The notes below the pieces were generated by a model, which was not told where the DNA came from, did not search any database, and saw nothing but the letters and a program-made list of their open reading frames with translations. This document shows positions 54,839 through 64,000 of a stretch of 64,000 bases of DNA, one piece after another (position 1 is the stretch's first letter; every line of letters starts with the position of its first letter). A program made the position numbers and the translations under genes. The stretch comes from an uncultured Roseovarius sp. (lineage in GTDB: Bacteria > Pseudomonadota > Alphaproteobacteria > Rhodobacterales > Rhodobacteraceae): the NCBI RefSeq assembly GCF_947489715.1, contig NZ_CANLER010000002.1:62001-126000 (forward strand). Direction: 5' to 3'.

Positions 54839-56657
54839 CCGAGGACTCCTTGTTCAAAATATCCTTGGCTGGTGATTGTTCAGCAGTGTCGATGGGCGGC
54901 GTATGCAGGTTTGTACCAAGCTGTTTCAGCTCGGCATTTTCAAACCAAGTGACCTTTTGGGCGCGCAGTGGATGCATATTGTCGATGAATGCAATTTGTG
55001 TGTCACCGCTCAAGCGCATCAGTTCATCTGGGTAGGCCAGCTTGCGGTTTGAGGCAGAGCGCGTGTCTGTTTCTGTTGATGAGCTTGATTGGCCCGACAC
55101 AACATTGGCAAGGGCAGATGAAAAGTTCCATACGGTTGTATCACCGCACAGGCTGGAAAAATATTCGGCGGTCTGTTTGTCTGATGAGCCAAAATAATTG
55201 ATCATGCCAGCATTGGCGACGAACGATTGCCACCCTTTATCGTAAATGCGTTCAAGCTGATTGAAATCTTGAATGATACACCAAAGCTGCAAGCCGAACC
55301 CCGCCATGAGACCATAAGCCTGTTCAATCATGCTCAGGCGGCCAAGGGCCGCAAACTCATCCAAGATGAAGAGAACGGGTTTCTCTGGCTTGGTTGCAAT
55401 GTCTCGTGCATTTACTGTGACGGCTTGCTGAACAAGCAGGCGCAGCCACCGTCCAAATGTATTGAGGCGATCCGCTGGTAAAACCAGATAGATTGTCATC
55501 GGTTTCGTTTTCAAATCTTCGAATTTGAAGCTCGATGTCATCAGATTTTTTCGCAGACGCTCGCTGTCCAGAAAATGCGTTTGCGCTTGGGCAGACGCAA
55601 TCACATTGGAGAGTAGTTTTTCATCTTTTTGAATACAGCGGTGACCAGTGCTGGAAATGATATGATGAGCAGATTTCGCCATTTTCTGGAAGGTTTCTTG
55701 CTGTTCAGGACCACTGCTAACCAAGATATCGCGCACACGGCCTAGATGGCGTTGACCATCCTCGTCTTTGGACGATGCGACGTAGAGCAGAAGCCCTTGT
55801 AGGAGCGCTTTGGCTTCTTCTTCCCAAAAGTTATCAGAGTGATTGCCCCCGACCACCAAGGCGTCGGCAAGGATCATAGAGTTTTCTGTGATATCAGGAT
55901 CGCGCTTGTCCAGCCAATCCAGCGGATTAAATGCGGAAGCTTCAATTCCCTCAACATCAACAATTCCCCAAGGGTCAACGATATGAACTTCCTGCCCCAT
56001 TTCTTGACGCCGTTTCGCAGTGATCAGGGCATTTTCCCCTTTGGGGTCAATCACCAGCATGGACCCTTCATAAGTCAGCAGGTTGGGAATGATCTGAGTT
56101 GTGCCTTTGCCTGAACGCGTTGGCGCAACCGTCAACAAATGACGATCTCCCTTATAGGAGATTTTCTCGGCCTGACCTTCTGGACGCTGATATTCCCCAA
56201 GACGAATGCCGCCTTCACCAAAGACATTATTTTCTGCTAGATCATCCCCATTTGCCCAACGGCTTGACCCGAAGGTGGTTGGCACTTCCTGCAATGCGCC
56301 CAGTATTCCATTGGTCCAGTAACCCAACGCAATGGAGAAACCGATGACAGCCACGACAAATGCTGAACTCCATCCAAGGGGGCCGTTGACGGCGACACCG
56401 ACGAGGAAAAGTAAAAAAGCCCCAAGATATAATGCGACCTGCCGTATCTCCCGTGCAGCGGGAGAAAACAGCCAACCCAATCCAAAACCTAATCCGATTG
56501 AACCGATCATTATGATCAGGCGAACAACCTTTTCTATTGAACCGTCGCCTCTGCGGCCCGAACCACCAAATATAGATTGGGCTGCTGCTTCTGATGCGCA
56601 TAGGCATACGATACCCACTGCCAGCCAGAGGACCGGCAGCAAAGATTTATGATTCAT
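54831..56657 (-). CDS. Type IV coupling protein (VirD4/TraG family)
   Basis: The 608-residue protein has N-terminal membrane helices (three hydrophobic stretches before about residue 130), a Walker A motif APTRSGKGTT (about residue 185) and a Walker B segment FILDEFAALGR (about 400), in the VirD4/TraG order. Coupling proteins link a relaxase-DNA complex to a secretion channel. ATG 56657 with AAGGAGAATTCG is preferred over a longer frame. No channel genes accompany it. Confidence 0.9.
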   Translation of the reverse strand: MNHKSLLPVLWLAVGIVCLCASEAAAQSIFGGSGRRGDGSIEKVVRLIIMIGSIGLGFGLGWLFSPAAREIRQVALYLGAFLLFLVGVAVNGPLGWSSAFVVAVIGFSIALGYWTNGILGALQEVPTTFGSSRWANGDDLAENNVFGEGGIRLGEYQRPEGQAEKISYKGDRHLLTVAPTRSGKGTTQIIPNLLTYEGSMLVIDPKGENALITAKRRQEMGQEVHIVDPWGIVDVEGIEASAFNPLDWLDKRDPDITENSMILADALVVGGNHSDNFWEEEAKALLQGLLLYVASSKDEDGQRHLGRVRDILVSSGPEQQETFQKMAKSAHHIISSTGHRCIQKDEKLLSNVIASAQAQTHFLDSERLRKNLMTSSFKFEDLKTKPMTIYLVLPADRLNTFGRWLRLLVQQAVTVNARDIATKPEKPVLFILDEFAALGRLSMIEQAYGLMAGFGLQLWCIIQDFNQLERIYDKGWQSFVANAGMINYFGSSDKQTAEYFSSLCGDTTVWNFSSALANVVSGQSSSSTETDTRSASNRKLAYPDELMRLSGDTQIAFIDNMHPLRAQKVTWFENAELKQLGTNLHTPPIDTAEQSPAKDILNKESSDV

Positions 56658-56832
56658 CGAATTCTCCTTGAATTGAAGGACTTTGGGGATTGGGGGGGTG
56701 ACCAAGGTTGCCGTTTGGAACAGGACGAGCGCCATCGCGACCACCCCGACAGCCGTCAGGTGCAGCATGGATTTTACCACCAGTTTAAAGGGGGGGTAGA
56801 CGGCCCCGCCAAAGCAGCGCCGTCAAAGACCG

Positions 56833-57000
56833 TTACGAGGTCTTTTTGTTCCAGGCACTCTCGTAAGCCTTCTTCTGCTCCGCGAGTTTTTGCAGGCGAC
56901 CCTGCTCATGCTCGTGGCGCTGCTGGGGTGTTGCCCCGTAGGGGCACTGATTATCGTTGTAGCCGCCCTTCCAAGCGGGATCATTGGTTCTGTAAGTCAT
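56833..57000 (-). CDS. Small hypothetical protein (55 residues)
   Basis: The frame starts at ATG 57000 after AGGAGAACTCT and encodes 55 residues with a GG and Cys-Pro element near the start (WKGGYNDNQCPYGATP) and an acidic/basic helical C terminus with HEHEQGRLQKLAEQK. It lies between the coupling protein and the 57085 gene. No homology is recognised; the 175-bp gap downstream to 56657 shows nothing else. Confidence 0.55.
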   Translation of the reverse strand: MTYRTNDPAWKGGYNDNQCPYGATPQQRHEHEQGRLQKLAEQKKAYESAWNKKTS

Positions 57001-57084
57001 AGAGTTCTCCTGAGCAAAAGACGCTGCACAGCACAACGCCTATGCCCAGAAGGTGTGGCACAGATTCGCTAAATACGCAATATG

Positions 57085-58143
57085 TTAATTTAACTTATTG
57101 TCTTTTCTTGTGGCTCTTAGGCGGGACATGCTGTTACGTGAAGCTTCCCTCTGTTTCTCGACTTTTTTTGCAGGTGACTTGTTAAAGTCTTCTACAGAAC
57201 GACCCTGAGATGAGGGTAGCAAAAATTCAAAATTATCTATTATCTTCCGCCGCTTATACAAAGCATCGTAAAGGCTTTTATCCCATGATTTGATGTGGCT
57301 TCTGGCGATCATGGCGGGGCGTTCAGGTGTTCCTGTGAGGCCTTCGTAGACACGCGCGAGGAAGGTTTCTGGTTTCTCGGACCTATCCTTGCGTTCTTTA
57401 TAGAGTTCTGGCGCTTTGGTGGGGAGCGAGACTTCTGGCTCTGTGTTTTCTGCGGTCAGAGCCGCCACATTCGTCTTGAAGATTTCAAAGGCTTCTGGGT
57501 TGTGCTCGCCTACTGCACGAGCCTCGTTGAAGAGCTGGTGCATTCGTCTTTCAATGTCGTCTAGTCTAATCTCCGTGTGGTCCAAATAGTGTTCTTCGTA
57601 ATTTTTTCTGTTTAATTTTATGCCCTTATAAGAATAACATAACCGAGTTTTGATTAGCAAGAATTTCCCCAAAGCGAGTCGCACAGGGCCAATCTGATGC
57701 TCAAAACCCTTGCCTGACTTAAAGCTCAGCGTTGCAAGTTGGCTATTCCGAATATTTTCCAGAACTGAAAGCTCTTCGTAGAGTTGGTAATTTTCGCTCT
57801 GATCAGTTGCATCAAGCAGCCGCTCAAGTGAGTATTTCTCGGCCACAATGAGATCACATGCGATTAGACGTTCAGCCGCTTCTTGAGTTTCTGCGTCTCG
57901 GTCGCGAAAGAAGTTCATTTCCGTGACCATAGTTTCGCGATCAGAGTCAAAGTGGGTGTTTTTTCCATCAGACTTAACGAGGCGAGAATAGATGCGCTTG
58001 AAATAGTTTGATCCAGCTTTCAGCCGGACAACTACACTCTCCTTTTGTCGAGGGACTGCGCCGTTTCGAAGCTCATTCAGGTCTATGTCTGCAACGGAGG
58101 CTTGGACCGCAGTTTTGAAGGATTCGATGCTTTGTGTTCCCAT
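57085..58143 (-). CDS. Hypothetical protein of the transfer region (352 residues)
   Basis: The protein is largely helical and charged, with a basic C-terminal tail (KSPAKKVEKQREASRNSM). No catalytic motif. ATG 58143 follows AGGTGATCCGA; ATG 58182 is a longer alternative. It lies 111 bp after the relaxase on the same strand and upstream of the coupling gene, so it may be part of the relaxosome, which is inference only. Confidence 0.6.
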   Translation of the reverse strand: MGTQSIESFKTAVQASVADIDLNELRNGAVPRQKESVVVRLKAGSNYFKRIYSRLVKSDGKNTHFDSDRETMVTEMNFFRDRDAETQEAAERLIACDLIVAEKYSLERLLDATDQSENYQLYEELSVLENIRNSQLATLSFKSGKGFEHQIGPVRLALGKFLLIKTRLCYSYKGIKLNRKNYEEHYLDHTEIRLDDIERRMHQLFNEARAVGEHNPEAFEIFKTNVAALTAENTEPEVSLPTKAPELYKERKDRSEKPETFLARVYEGLTGTPERPAMIARSHIKSWDKSLYDALYKRRKIIDNFEFLLPSSQGRSVEDFNKSPAKKVEKQREASRNSMSRLRATRKDNKLN

Positions 58144-58254
58144 TCGGATCACCTGTTGATGTTGGTCAATACCTTGATACAACTTATTGACCCTTGGTTC
58201 CAGCGGTGGGTTTTGTAAGCGCGAATAGCTTCTTCAATGCGCTGCTATGCGCGA

Positions 58255-59520
58255 CTAGAGTGCCAGATCAAGGCCCTTTTCATGTCTACGAGAATGCCGC
58301 CGTGAGGCAAGCTTCAAATTGAGCGATCGCCTTATGTTGGTAGCCAGAAACCGCCGTTCATCTGATTGCTTACGCTGAAGCTTTTGAAACTCGCGCTGCA
58401 ACGTTCGGCGCTCTTTCATTTGTTCCTCAACCATGAAATCTCGCTGTCTCTGATCACGGCTGGCACAATGTCGGGCGTCATACTCGTTTTGGGATTGAAT
58501 GGATTTGGCTTTACCTGTCAGGCGATCAAACAACCCACGCAAACCTTTATTGAGCCTGTCTGATCGTTGCTTGGTTTCTTTGATCCTGCGCTTTTCTTGC
58601 CCATCTTTCAGTTTTTGCCGTTCCACGCGGTGCGCCTGTTTAAGGGCGTGATGATCTTCGCGCAGCGGATTAAATTCACGGGACTGCCGATCTTTGATTT
58701 GCGCGATATATTCCCGCATTTGCCCCGTGACTCTGGATCGAATAGTAAAGCTCGTTTCGTCAACCGACGGCAGGTTCTCAGGTGAACCCAGTTTCGCCCT
58801 TACTTCTTTGACTTTGAGGCCGGTCCATTTGGCAATTGAGTGAACATTGCCCTCAACATCCAAGGCGACAAATCCACGTCGATCACCACGGGCTAGGAAA
58901 TAGCCACGATCTTCCAAAGCATTCTTAAACCCAATCTGACTGTCACAGCGCTTCCAAGCTTGGCGGAATATCTGTTTGATCTCGTGTGGATCAAGGTTTT
59001 GACGTTTGGCCTGCTGCCATTCTTCCAGTGTGAAATTCAACGGTGATTTATTGCCGTAGGTGGCAAGCCCATCTGGAAGCACCCAACCATAATCCAGAAA
59101 CAAGTCTCGTGACAAATCCCGCAATTTGTTCTTGAAATGCGGTAAGTTGATTGCCTTCATTTCGTCCGTGTCAATGCGAGACCACACCACATGGGCATGC
59201 CGCCTTCCTTCCTTTTCGTGCATCACAATGGCACGGGGCTGGCCTGACAGGCCAAGAACTTGTTCAGCGCGATCCGCTGCATCCACAAAATCCTTTTCCG
59301 TACCGATGTGATCAGCAGGGGGATTGAGGCTCAGTGAAAACATGAACTGGGTGCATTGGGTTGCTTTGGAAATGGCATAGGCTTCAGCCAAAGCTCCATG
59401 CAAATCATCAGCCATGAAACCGCTGACTTCTAAAACGGTGAGATGGTCATTGTCGCGCTCATTCGTCAAATGATCGGCCAATGCGCGCGCACCAGATCGT
59501 TGCGAGCCTTTGAGGATCAT
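58255..59520 (-). CDS. Relaxase/mobilization nuclease
   Basis: The 421-residue protein nicks DNA at an origin of transfer and pilots it. It begins ILKGSQRSGARALADHL and has the histidine triad region HEKEGRRHAHVVWSRID (His at about 101, 108, 110). The first tyrosine is at about residue 48, so the usual N-terminal catalytic Tyr motif is absent, which fits a subgroup of alphaproteobacterial relaxases. A long charged C-terminal region follows. ATG 59520 overlaps the MobC-like stop. Confidence 0.87.
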   Translation of the reverse strand: MILKGSQRSGARALADHLTNERDNDHLTVLEVSGFMADDLHGALAEAYAISKATQCTQFMFSLSLNPPADHIGTEKDFVDAADRAEQVLGLSGQPRAIVMHEKEGRRHAHVVWSRIDTDEMKAINLPHFKNKLRDLSRDLFLDYGWVLPDGLATYGNKSPLNFTLEEWQQAKRQNLDPHEIKQIFRQAWKRCDSQIGFKNALEDRGYFLARGDRRGFVALDVEGNVHSIAKWTGLKVKEVRAKLGSPENLPSVDETSFTIRSRVTGQMREYIAQIKDRQSREFNPLREDHHALKQAHRVERQKLKDGQEKRRIKETKQRSDRLNKGLRGLFDRLTGKAKSIQSQNEYDARHCASRDQRQRDFMVEEQMKERRTLQREFQKLQRKQSDERRFLATNIRRSLNLKLASRRHSRRHEKGLDLAL

Positions 59521-59873
59521 CCCTTTATTCCTAATGCCTGCATCAATGTAGCCCGCATCCATGCGACTTCGGCAATGGCAGCTTTCAGATCAGCTTCCAG
59601 TTCTTCGTCAACGATCAACGTGCCTTGATGCATGCCTTTGGCGATTTGATTGAGATTGTTTGCATGGCGTGTCTGCCCAAGACGCACCAACACTTCGGCC
59701 AAGAGCTGTTGCTCCGCAACAGGTGGTTTTTTCCGCCTACGGTATTTGGGAGCCTCGTCGGCAAAAACCACGGATTTGATATATGACCCCAACGGCATAA
59801 AACCCGCTTGGGATTCAAGCTGAGACCGTTCCTCTTGGGTCAGTCTTAATGAAAACGGTGCGGGACGGCTCAT
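59517..59873 (-). CDS. MobC-like relaxosome accessory protein
   Basis: The 118-residue protein begins with a ribbon-helix-helix-like segment (FSLRLTQEERSQLES) and has ARLGQTRHANNLNQIAKGMHQG-type sequence typical of MobC/mobilization accessory proteins (NNLNQIAK at about residues 72-79). It would help the relaxase melt or bind the transfer origin. The end overlaps the relaxase start by four bases. Confidence 0.85.
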   Translation of the reverse strand: MSRPAPFSLRLTQEERSQLESQAGFMPLGSYIKSVVFADEAPKYRRRKKPPVAEQQLLAEVLVRLGQTRHANNLNQIAKGMHQGTLIVDEELEADLKAAIAEVAWMRATLMQALGIKG

Positions 59874-60070
59874 GGGCGCGGTCCTCGCAGCGCTGGTAAC
59901 TTTGATTTCGCATTCGATGGGCCTTGATCGATGATACGCAATCTATGCGCCAGTTCAGGATCGGATTGCAGATACCGCTCCCATTCCTCAAGATTTTCCA
60001 GCAATTCATTGGGATCAAAGTGTTCTAGGTTTTCGTCCCCCAGTGCACCAGTACCCTGACATTCCGGCAA
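59870..60070 (-). CDS. Small hypothetical protein at the island edge (66 residues)
   Basis: This frame overlaps the MobC-like start by four bases (59870-59873), which is typical of real gene pairs, and encodes an acidic, helical 66-residue protein (FDPNELLENLEEWERYLQSD). Its start region lies across the suspected right junction, so the 5' end may be chromosome-derived in this copy. Similarity is not recognised. Confidence 0.5.
   Translation of the reverse strand: MPECQGTGALGDENLEHFDPNELLENLEEWERYLQSDPELAHRLRIIDQGPSNAKSKLPALRGPRP
60038..60050. other. Candidate right attachment site
   Basis: CCCCAGTGCACCA resembles the end of tRNA-Thr (CCCCAGCAGCACCA) and lies where the base composition returns to that of the flanks and 145 bp before mreB. 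The match is imperfect, so this is a hypothesis. Confidence 0.35.
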
Positions 60071-60173
60071 CTACGTGCTGAGAGCATAAAAACAGGGACT
60101 TTCGCCTGTTCATGTTGGCATCTATAAGGTTTATCAACGCATCGTGTGCAATCACGGGCCTATTGAGCAATAA

Positions 60174-61241
<1,068 letters not shown>

Positions 61242-61272
61242 GGCGACCACCTTTTAGATAAAAGGAGAGCCA

Positions 61273-62199
61273 TTGGCAAAAGACCGAGGACAATCCGGCG
61301 AATTCACCGGCCCGCTAAAGCGCTTGCTTTTCGGGGTTTTGCTGTTGTTTCTGCTCGGCTTTTTCCTGCTTTGGCGCATTGACAGCCCTCGGGTTGAACG
61401 TTTCCGAGCACAAGTGGTCGACAGCGTCGTACCCAACTTTGAATGGGCGATGGCACCGGTGACCGGCACCGTCAATATCCTGCATGATTTTCAAAGCTAC
61501 AGCCGCATCTACCAGCAAAACCAGGAACTGCGGCGCGAGTTGCAGCAGATGAAAGCCTGGAAAGAGGCGGCGCTGCAGCTGGAGCAGGAAAATGCGCGCC
61601 TCTTGGATTTGAACAACGTGCAGCTTGATCCTCGCCTCACCTTCGTGACCGGAGTTGTACTAGCCGATAGCGGATCACCCTTCCGTCAGTCGGTGCTGCT
61701 GAATGTTGGCGGGCGCGACGGCATTGTCGACGGTTGGGCGGCCATGGACGGGCTGGGCCTTGTGGGTCGCATTTCTGGCGTTGGCAACAATACCGCACGG
61801 GTGATCCTGCTGACCGACACCTCAAGCCGTGTGCCGGTCACCATCCAACCCTCGGGGCAACAGGCGCTTTTGATCGGTGACAACACTGCCGCCCCTCCGA
61901 TTGATTTCATTGAGGACGCAGACCAGGTTCGTCCCGGAGACAGGGTCATGTCCTCGGGCGATGGTGGCGTTTTTCCAGCCGGGCTGCTTGTCGGCCAAGT
62001 CGCCGAAGATCCGGGTGGACGCATGCGGGTAAGACTGGCTGCCGATTATGAGCGATTGAAATTCCTGCGTGTTCTGCGGGATTATGGCAACGAAGCGATT
62101 TCCGATCCGGGCGGCCTGATTGCACCCAGGACACTGACTGATCCCTCCGAAACCCCCGAGACATCCGCCGACGCGGTATTGGAGGGTGAAAATGGCTAA
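61273..62199 (+). CDS. mreC: Rod-shape determining protein MreC
   Basis: MreC links MreB to the PBP2 complex in the periplasm. The 308-residue protein has an N-terminal membrane helix (about residues 18-38), a coiled coil (residues about 75-115, NQELRRELQQMKAWKEAALQL) and the beta-barrel MreC domain with VLLTDTSSRVPV and QVRPGDRVMSSGDGGVFP. The start is TTG at 61273, 4 bp after AAAGGAGAGC. Its end overlaps mreD by eight bases. Confidence 0.94.
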   Translation: MAKDRGQSGEFTGPLKRLLFGVLLLFLLGFFLLWRIDSPRVERFRAQVVDSVVPNFEWAMAPVTGTVNILHDFQSYSRIYQQNQELRRELQQMKAWKEAALQLEQENARLLDLNNVQLDPRLTFVTGVVLADSGSPFRQSVLLNVGGRDGIVDGWAAMDGLGLVGRISGVGNNTARVILLTDTSSRVPVTIQPSGQQALLIGDNTAAPPIDFIEDADQVRPGDRVMSSGDGGVFPAGLLVGQVAEDPGGRMRVRLAADYERLKFLRVLRDYGNEAISDPGGLIAPRTLTDPSETPETSADAVLEGENG

Positions 62200-62725
62200 T
62201 GCCCGGCGCCCCTGGATCATGCGCAGCCTCTTTTTTCTTGTCTGCATGGTCTTGCTTTTCGTCCAGCTTTTGCCGCTCGATACAGTGCCCAAGGTCTGGG
62301 CCGCGCCAGAATTGATCGTGGCTGTCACCTTCGCCTGGGTCATCAGGCGACCCGAATTCGCACCCGCTGCCCTGATCGCGCTGATTTTCCTGTTGGCGGA
62401 TTTGCTGGTGCAACGCCCGCCCGGCCTATGGGCCGCGCTGGTATTGTTAGGAAGTGAAACGCTCCGCAATCGCGCGCCTGGTCTGCGGGACCTGACTTTC
62501 CCGGTCGAATGGCTGACGGTTTGCACCACATTGGTGATCATGACGCTCGGATATCGCGTTATTCTGGGCCTGACGGTGGTCGATCAGGCCCCGCTTGGCC
62601 TCAGCCTGATCCAACTGGTCATGACCCTTGTCGCCTATCCGATTGTCGTTCTTGTCACGCAATCCGTCTTTGGCGTGCGCAAACGTGTGCCTGGCGATCG
62701 GAATGGACTGGGGCATCAGATATGA
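62192..62725 (+). CDS. mreD: Rod-shape determining protein MreD
   Basis: MreD is a small integral membrane partner of MreC. The 177-residue protein has about five hydrophobic helices. It is weakly conserved in sequence, and is identified by the hydrophobic pattern and its place between mreC and the PBP2 gene. ATG 62192 with GGAGG at 62181-62185 is the best start; a GTG at 62186 is an alternative. Its stop overlaps the mrdA start (ATGA, 62722-62725). Confidence 0.88.
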   Translation: MANARRPWIMRSLFFLVCMVLLFVQLLPLDTVPKVWAAPELIVAVTFAWVIRRPEFAPAALIALIFLLADLLVQRPPGLWAALVLLGSETLRNRAPGLRDLTFPVEWLTVCTTLVIMTLGYRVILGLTVVDQAPLGLSLIQLVMTLVAYPIVVLVTQSVFGVRKRVPGDRNGLGHQI

Positions 62726-64000
62726 AACGCCCGACACGTGATAGCGCCGACAGCCTGCGTATGATCACCCGGCGCGGTTTGATTCTTGGCGGTGCACAGG
62801 CCGGGTTCATGGGATTGCTCGCGCTCAGGATGCGGTACATGCAGGTTGAACAGGCTGATCAATTCCGCCTGCTGGCCGAGGAAAATCGCATCAACATCCG
62901 CCTTATTCCGCCCGCGCGCGGGCGGATATTTGACCGCACAGGCGCGATTGTCGCCGAAAACGCGCCCAGCTACCGCATTACGATGGTGCGCGAAGATGCC
63001 GGGGATGTTGAAGATGTGATCGCCCGCTTGTCCAATCTGGTCGAGCTTGACCCCGATCTGCTTAAACGCGCGCGTCGCGAGTTGAAGGAATTGCGCGGCG
63101 ATACCCAGGTCACCGTGGCCGACCGCGTCAGCTGGGAAGATATCAGCCGTGTGGCTGTGAACGCCCCTGCCCTGCCCGGCGTGACACCCGAGGTTGGCCT
63201 GTCACGCCATTATCCTGGTGGCGGCGATTACGGTCATATCGTGGGATACGTGGGCGCGGTCAGCGACCGCGACCTTGAACAGATCGATGCGCCTGATGCT
63301 CTGTTACTGATTCCGCGATTCCAGATCGGCAAAATCGGGCTGGAGGTCAAGAAAGAGGACACTTTGCGCGGCACGGCCGGCACCAAACGGGTCGAGGTTA
63401 ATGCCGCCGGGCGCGTCATGCGCGAGCTGGACCGCAAGGAAGGCGAGGCTGGCAAAGACATCCAGATCACCATCGACAACAAGCTTCAGGCCTATGTCAA
63501 CGACAGGCTGGATGGTGAAAGTGCGGCCACTGTCGTAATTGACTGCGAAACCGGTGATCTGCTGGCCTGTGCCTCATCGCCCAATTACGATCCCAACCTT
63601 TTTGTGCGTGGCATCTCAAGCGCCGATTACAAGGCACTTCTGGAAAACAAGTATCGGCCCTTGCCCAACAAGGCGGTGCAAGGGGTCTATCCGCCCGGAT
63701 CAACGTTCAAGATGGTTACCGCCCTTGCCGCCCTCGAAGCAGGCGTCGCCGATCCGGGCGAGACGGTCTATTGCCCCGGTCACCTCAGGGTTGGCGGGCG
63801 GCGTTTTCACTGCTGGAAACGTGTCGGGCATGGCAATGTCGACCTGCACCGCTCGCTCCGCGAAAGCTGCGACGTGTATTACTATGAAATGGCACAGCGC
63901 GCGGGTATTGAACGGATCAGCGAGATGTCGCGAAAGCTGGGCCTTGGCATTGAACATGATCTGCCAATGACCAGCGTTTCCAAAGGCTTGGCACCGACCA
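62722..64000 (+). CDS. mrdA: Penicillin-binding protein 2 (5' part, runs off the window)
   Basis: This is the elongation transpeptidase of the rod complex. The frame is open from ATG 62722 to the window end (about 426 residues). A membrane anchor (about residues 20-35) is followed by the PBP dimerisation region with PARGRIFDRTGAIVAEN, and the transpeptidase active-site Ser-x-x-Lys is seen in PPGSTFKMV at about residue 331. Only the last third of the domain (SxN and KTG motifs) is outside the window. Confidence 0.95.
   Translation, partial: MKRPTRDSADSLRMITRRGLILGGAQAGFMGLLALRMRYMQVEQADQFRLLAEENRINIRLIPPARGRIFDRTGAIVAENAPSYRITMVREDAGDVEDVIARLSNLVELDPDLLKRARRELKELRGDTQVTVADRVSWEDISRVAVNAPALPGVTPEVGLSRHYPGGGDYGHIVGYVGAVSDRDLEQIDAPDALLLIPRFQIGKIGLEVKKEDTLRGTAGTKRVEVNAAGRVMRELDRKEGEAGKDIQITIDNKLQAYVNDRLDGESAATVVIDCETGDLLACASSPNYDPNLFVRGISSADYKALLENKYRPLPNKAVQGVYPPGSTFKMVTALAALEAGVADPGETVYCPGHLRVGGRRFHCWKRVGHGNVDLHRSLRESCDVYYYEMAQRAGIERISEMSRKLGLGIEHDLPMTSVSKGLAPT

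Larger units (their letters stand above)
44944..60050. mobile_element. Integrative mobilizable element inserted at tRNA-Thr
   Basis: The segment between tRNA-Thr and mreB carries a large serine recombinase adjoining the tRNA, a resolvase, a relaxase, a MobC-like protein, a VirD4/TraG coupling protein, ArdA and a Thoeris operon. Its base composition is more AT-rich than the flanks. No VirB/Trb channel genes are visible, so transfer would need a helper. The left edge is fixed by the tRNA; the right edge is a best guess where CCCCAGTGCACCA (60038-60050) resembles the tRNA 3' end CCCCAGCAGCACCA. Confidence 0.8.

Overview
The window reads as a chromosomal segment of an alphaproteobacterium of the Rhodobacteraceae (Roseobacter group). 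The basis is the lineage-typical gene sets and orders: murA-DUF2948-hisD, UPF0262 next to a low-molecular-weight phosphatase, DUF1467 next to methylmalonyl-CoA epimerase, DUF2125, a Hint-domain protein and a cyclohexadienyl dehydrogenase-hisC pair. The backbone is GC-rich, with many ATGA stop/start overlaps. No taxonomic search was possible, so genus is not assigned.

Layout. 1-10.8 kb: the end of an S41 carboxy-terminal protease with a strong terminator, a membrane M50-like protein, ispH, a two-gene cluster of unknown function, then a tightly packed + strand series (LysE exporter, DUF3429, methyltransferase, rnhA, TRIC-like protein, nitroreductase, EI24 protein), followed by mce, a response regulator and an acetyltransferase. 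10.8-33.5 kb: DUF1800/DUF1501 pair, aspS, pabB/pabC, carB, a methyltransferase, gloB, clpA, a MotA/MotB-like pair, ChaC-like cyclotransferase, DUF2125, extensin-like lipoprotein, tyrC, hisC and rpsD. 33.7-44.8 kb: Hint protein, maleate isomerase-like protein, acetyltransferase, NTF2-like protein, phosphatase and UPF0262, an accessory block (triple RidA protein, exported metallo-beta-lactamase-fold protein, GAF-LuxR regulator), then hisD, DUF2948, murA and a 51-residue protein.

44.9-60.05 kb is a foreign, more AT-rich island inserted at a tRNA-Thr(GGU) gene. It carries a large serine recombinase whose stop codon lies inside the tRNA, a Thoeris-type anti-phage operon (one SIR2-SLOG ThsA and two TIR proteins) followed by an HExxH metallopeptidase frame, an ardA antirestriction gene, a small resolvase, a VirD4/TraG coupling protein, a relaxase and a MobC-like accessory protein. 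No VirB channel genes are visible, so I read it as an integrative mobilizable element. After it the backbone resumes with the cell-shape operon mreB-mreC-mreD-mrdA (the last is cut by the window end).

The non-coding signals most worth a second look are: (1) a bipartite module TTAACC-N21-(ACCGACGTNAT)n-N21-TTAACC present twice with identical spacing (1366-1463 and 35871-35957); (2) 69-bp tandem units in the island (51004-51174) whose hairpins differ in sequence yet keep their pairing, ahead of a terminator; (3) a 100-bp palindromic dispersed repeat at 15484 and 30025, each copy abutting the stop codon of a gene.
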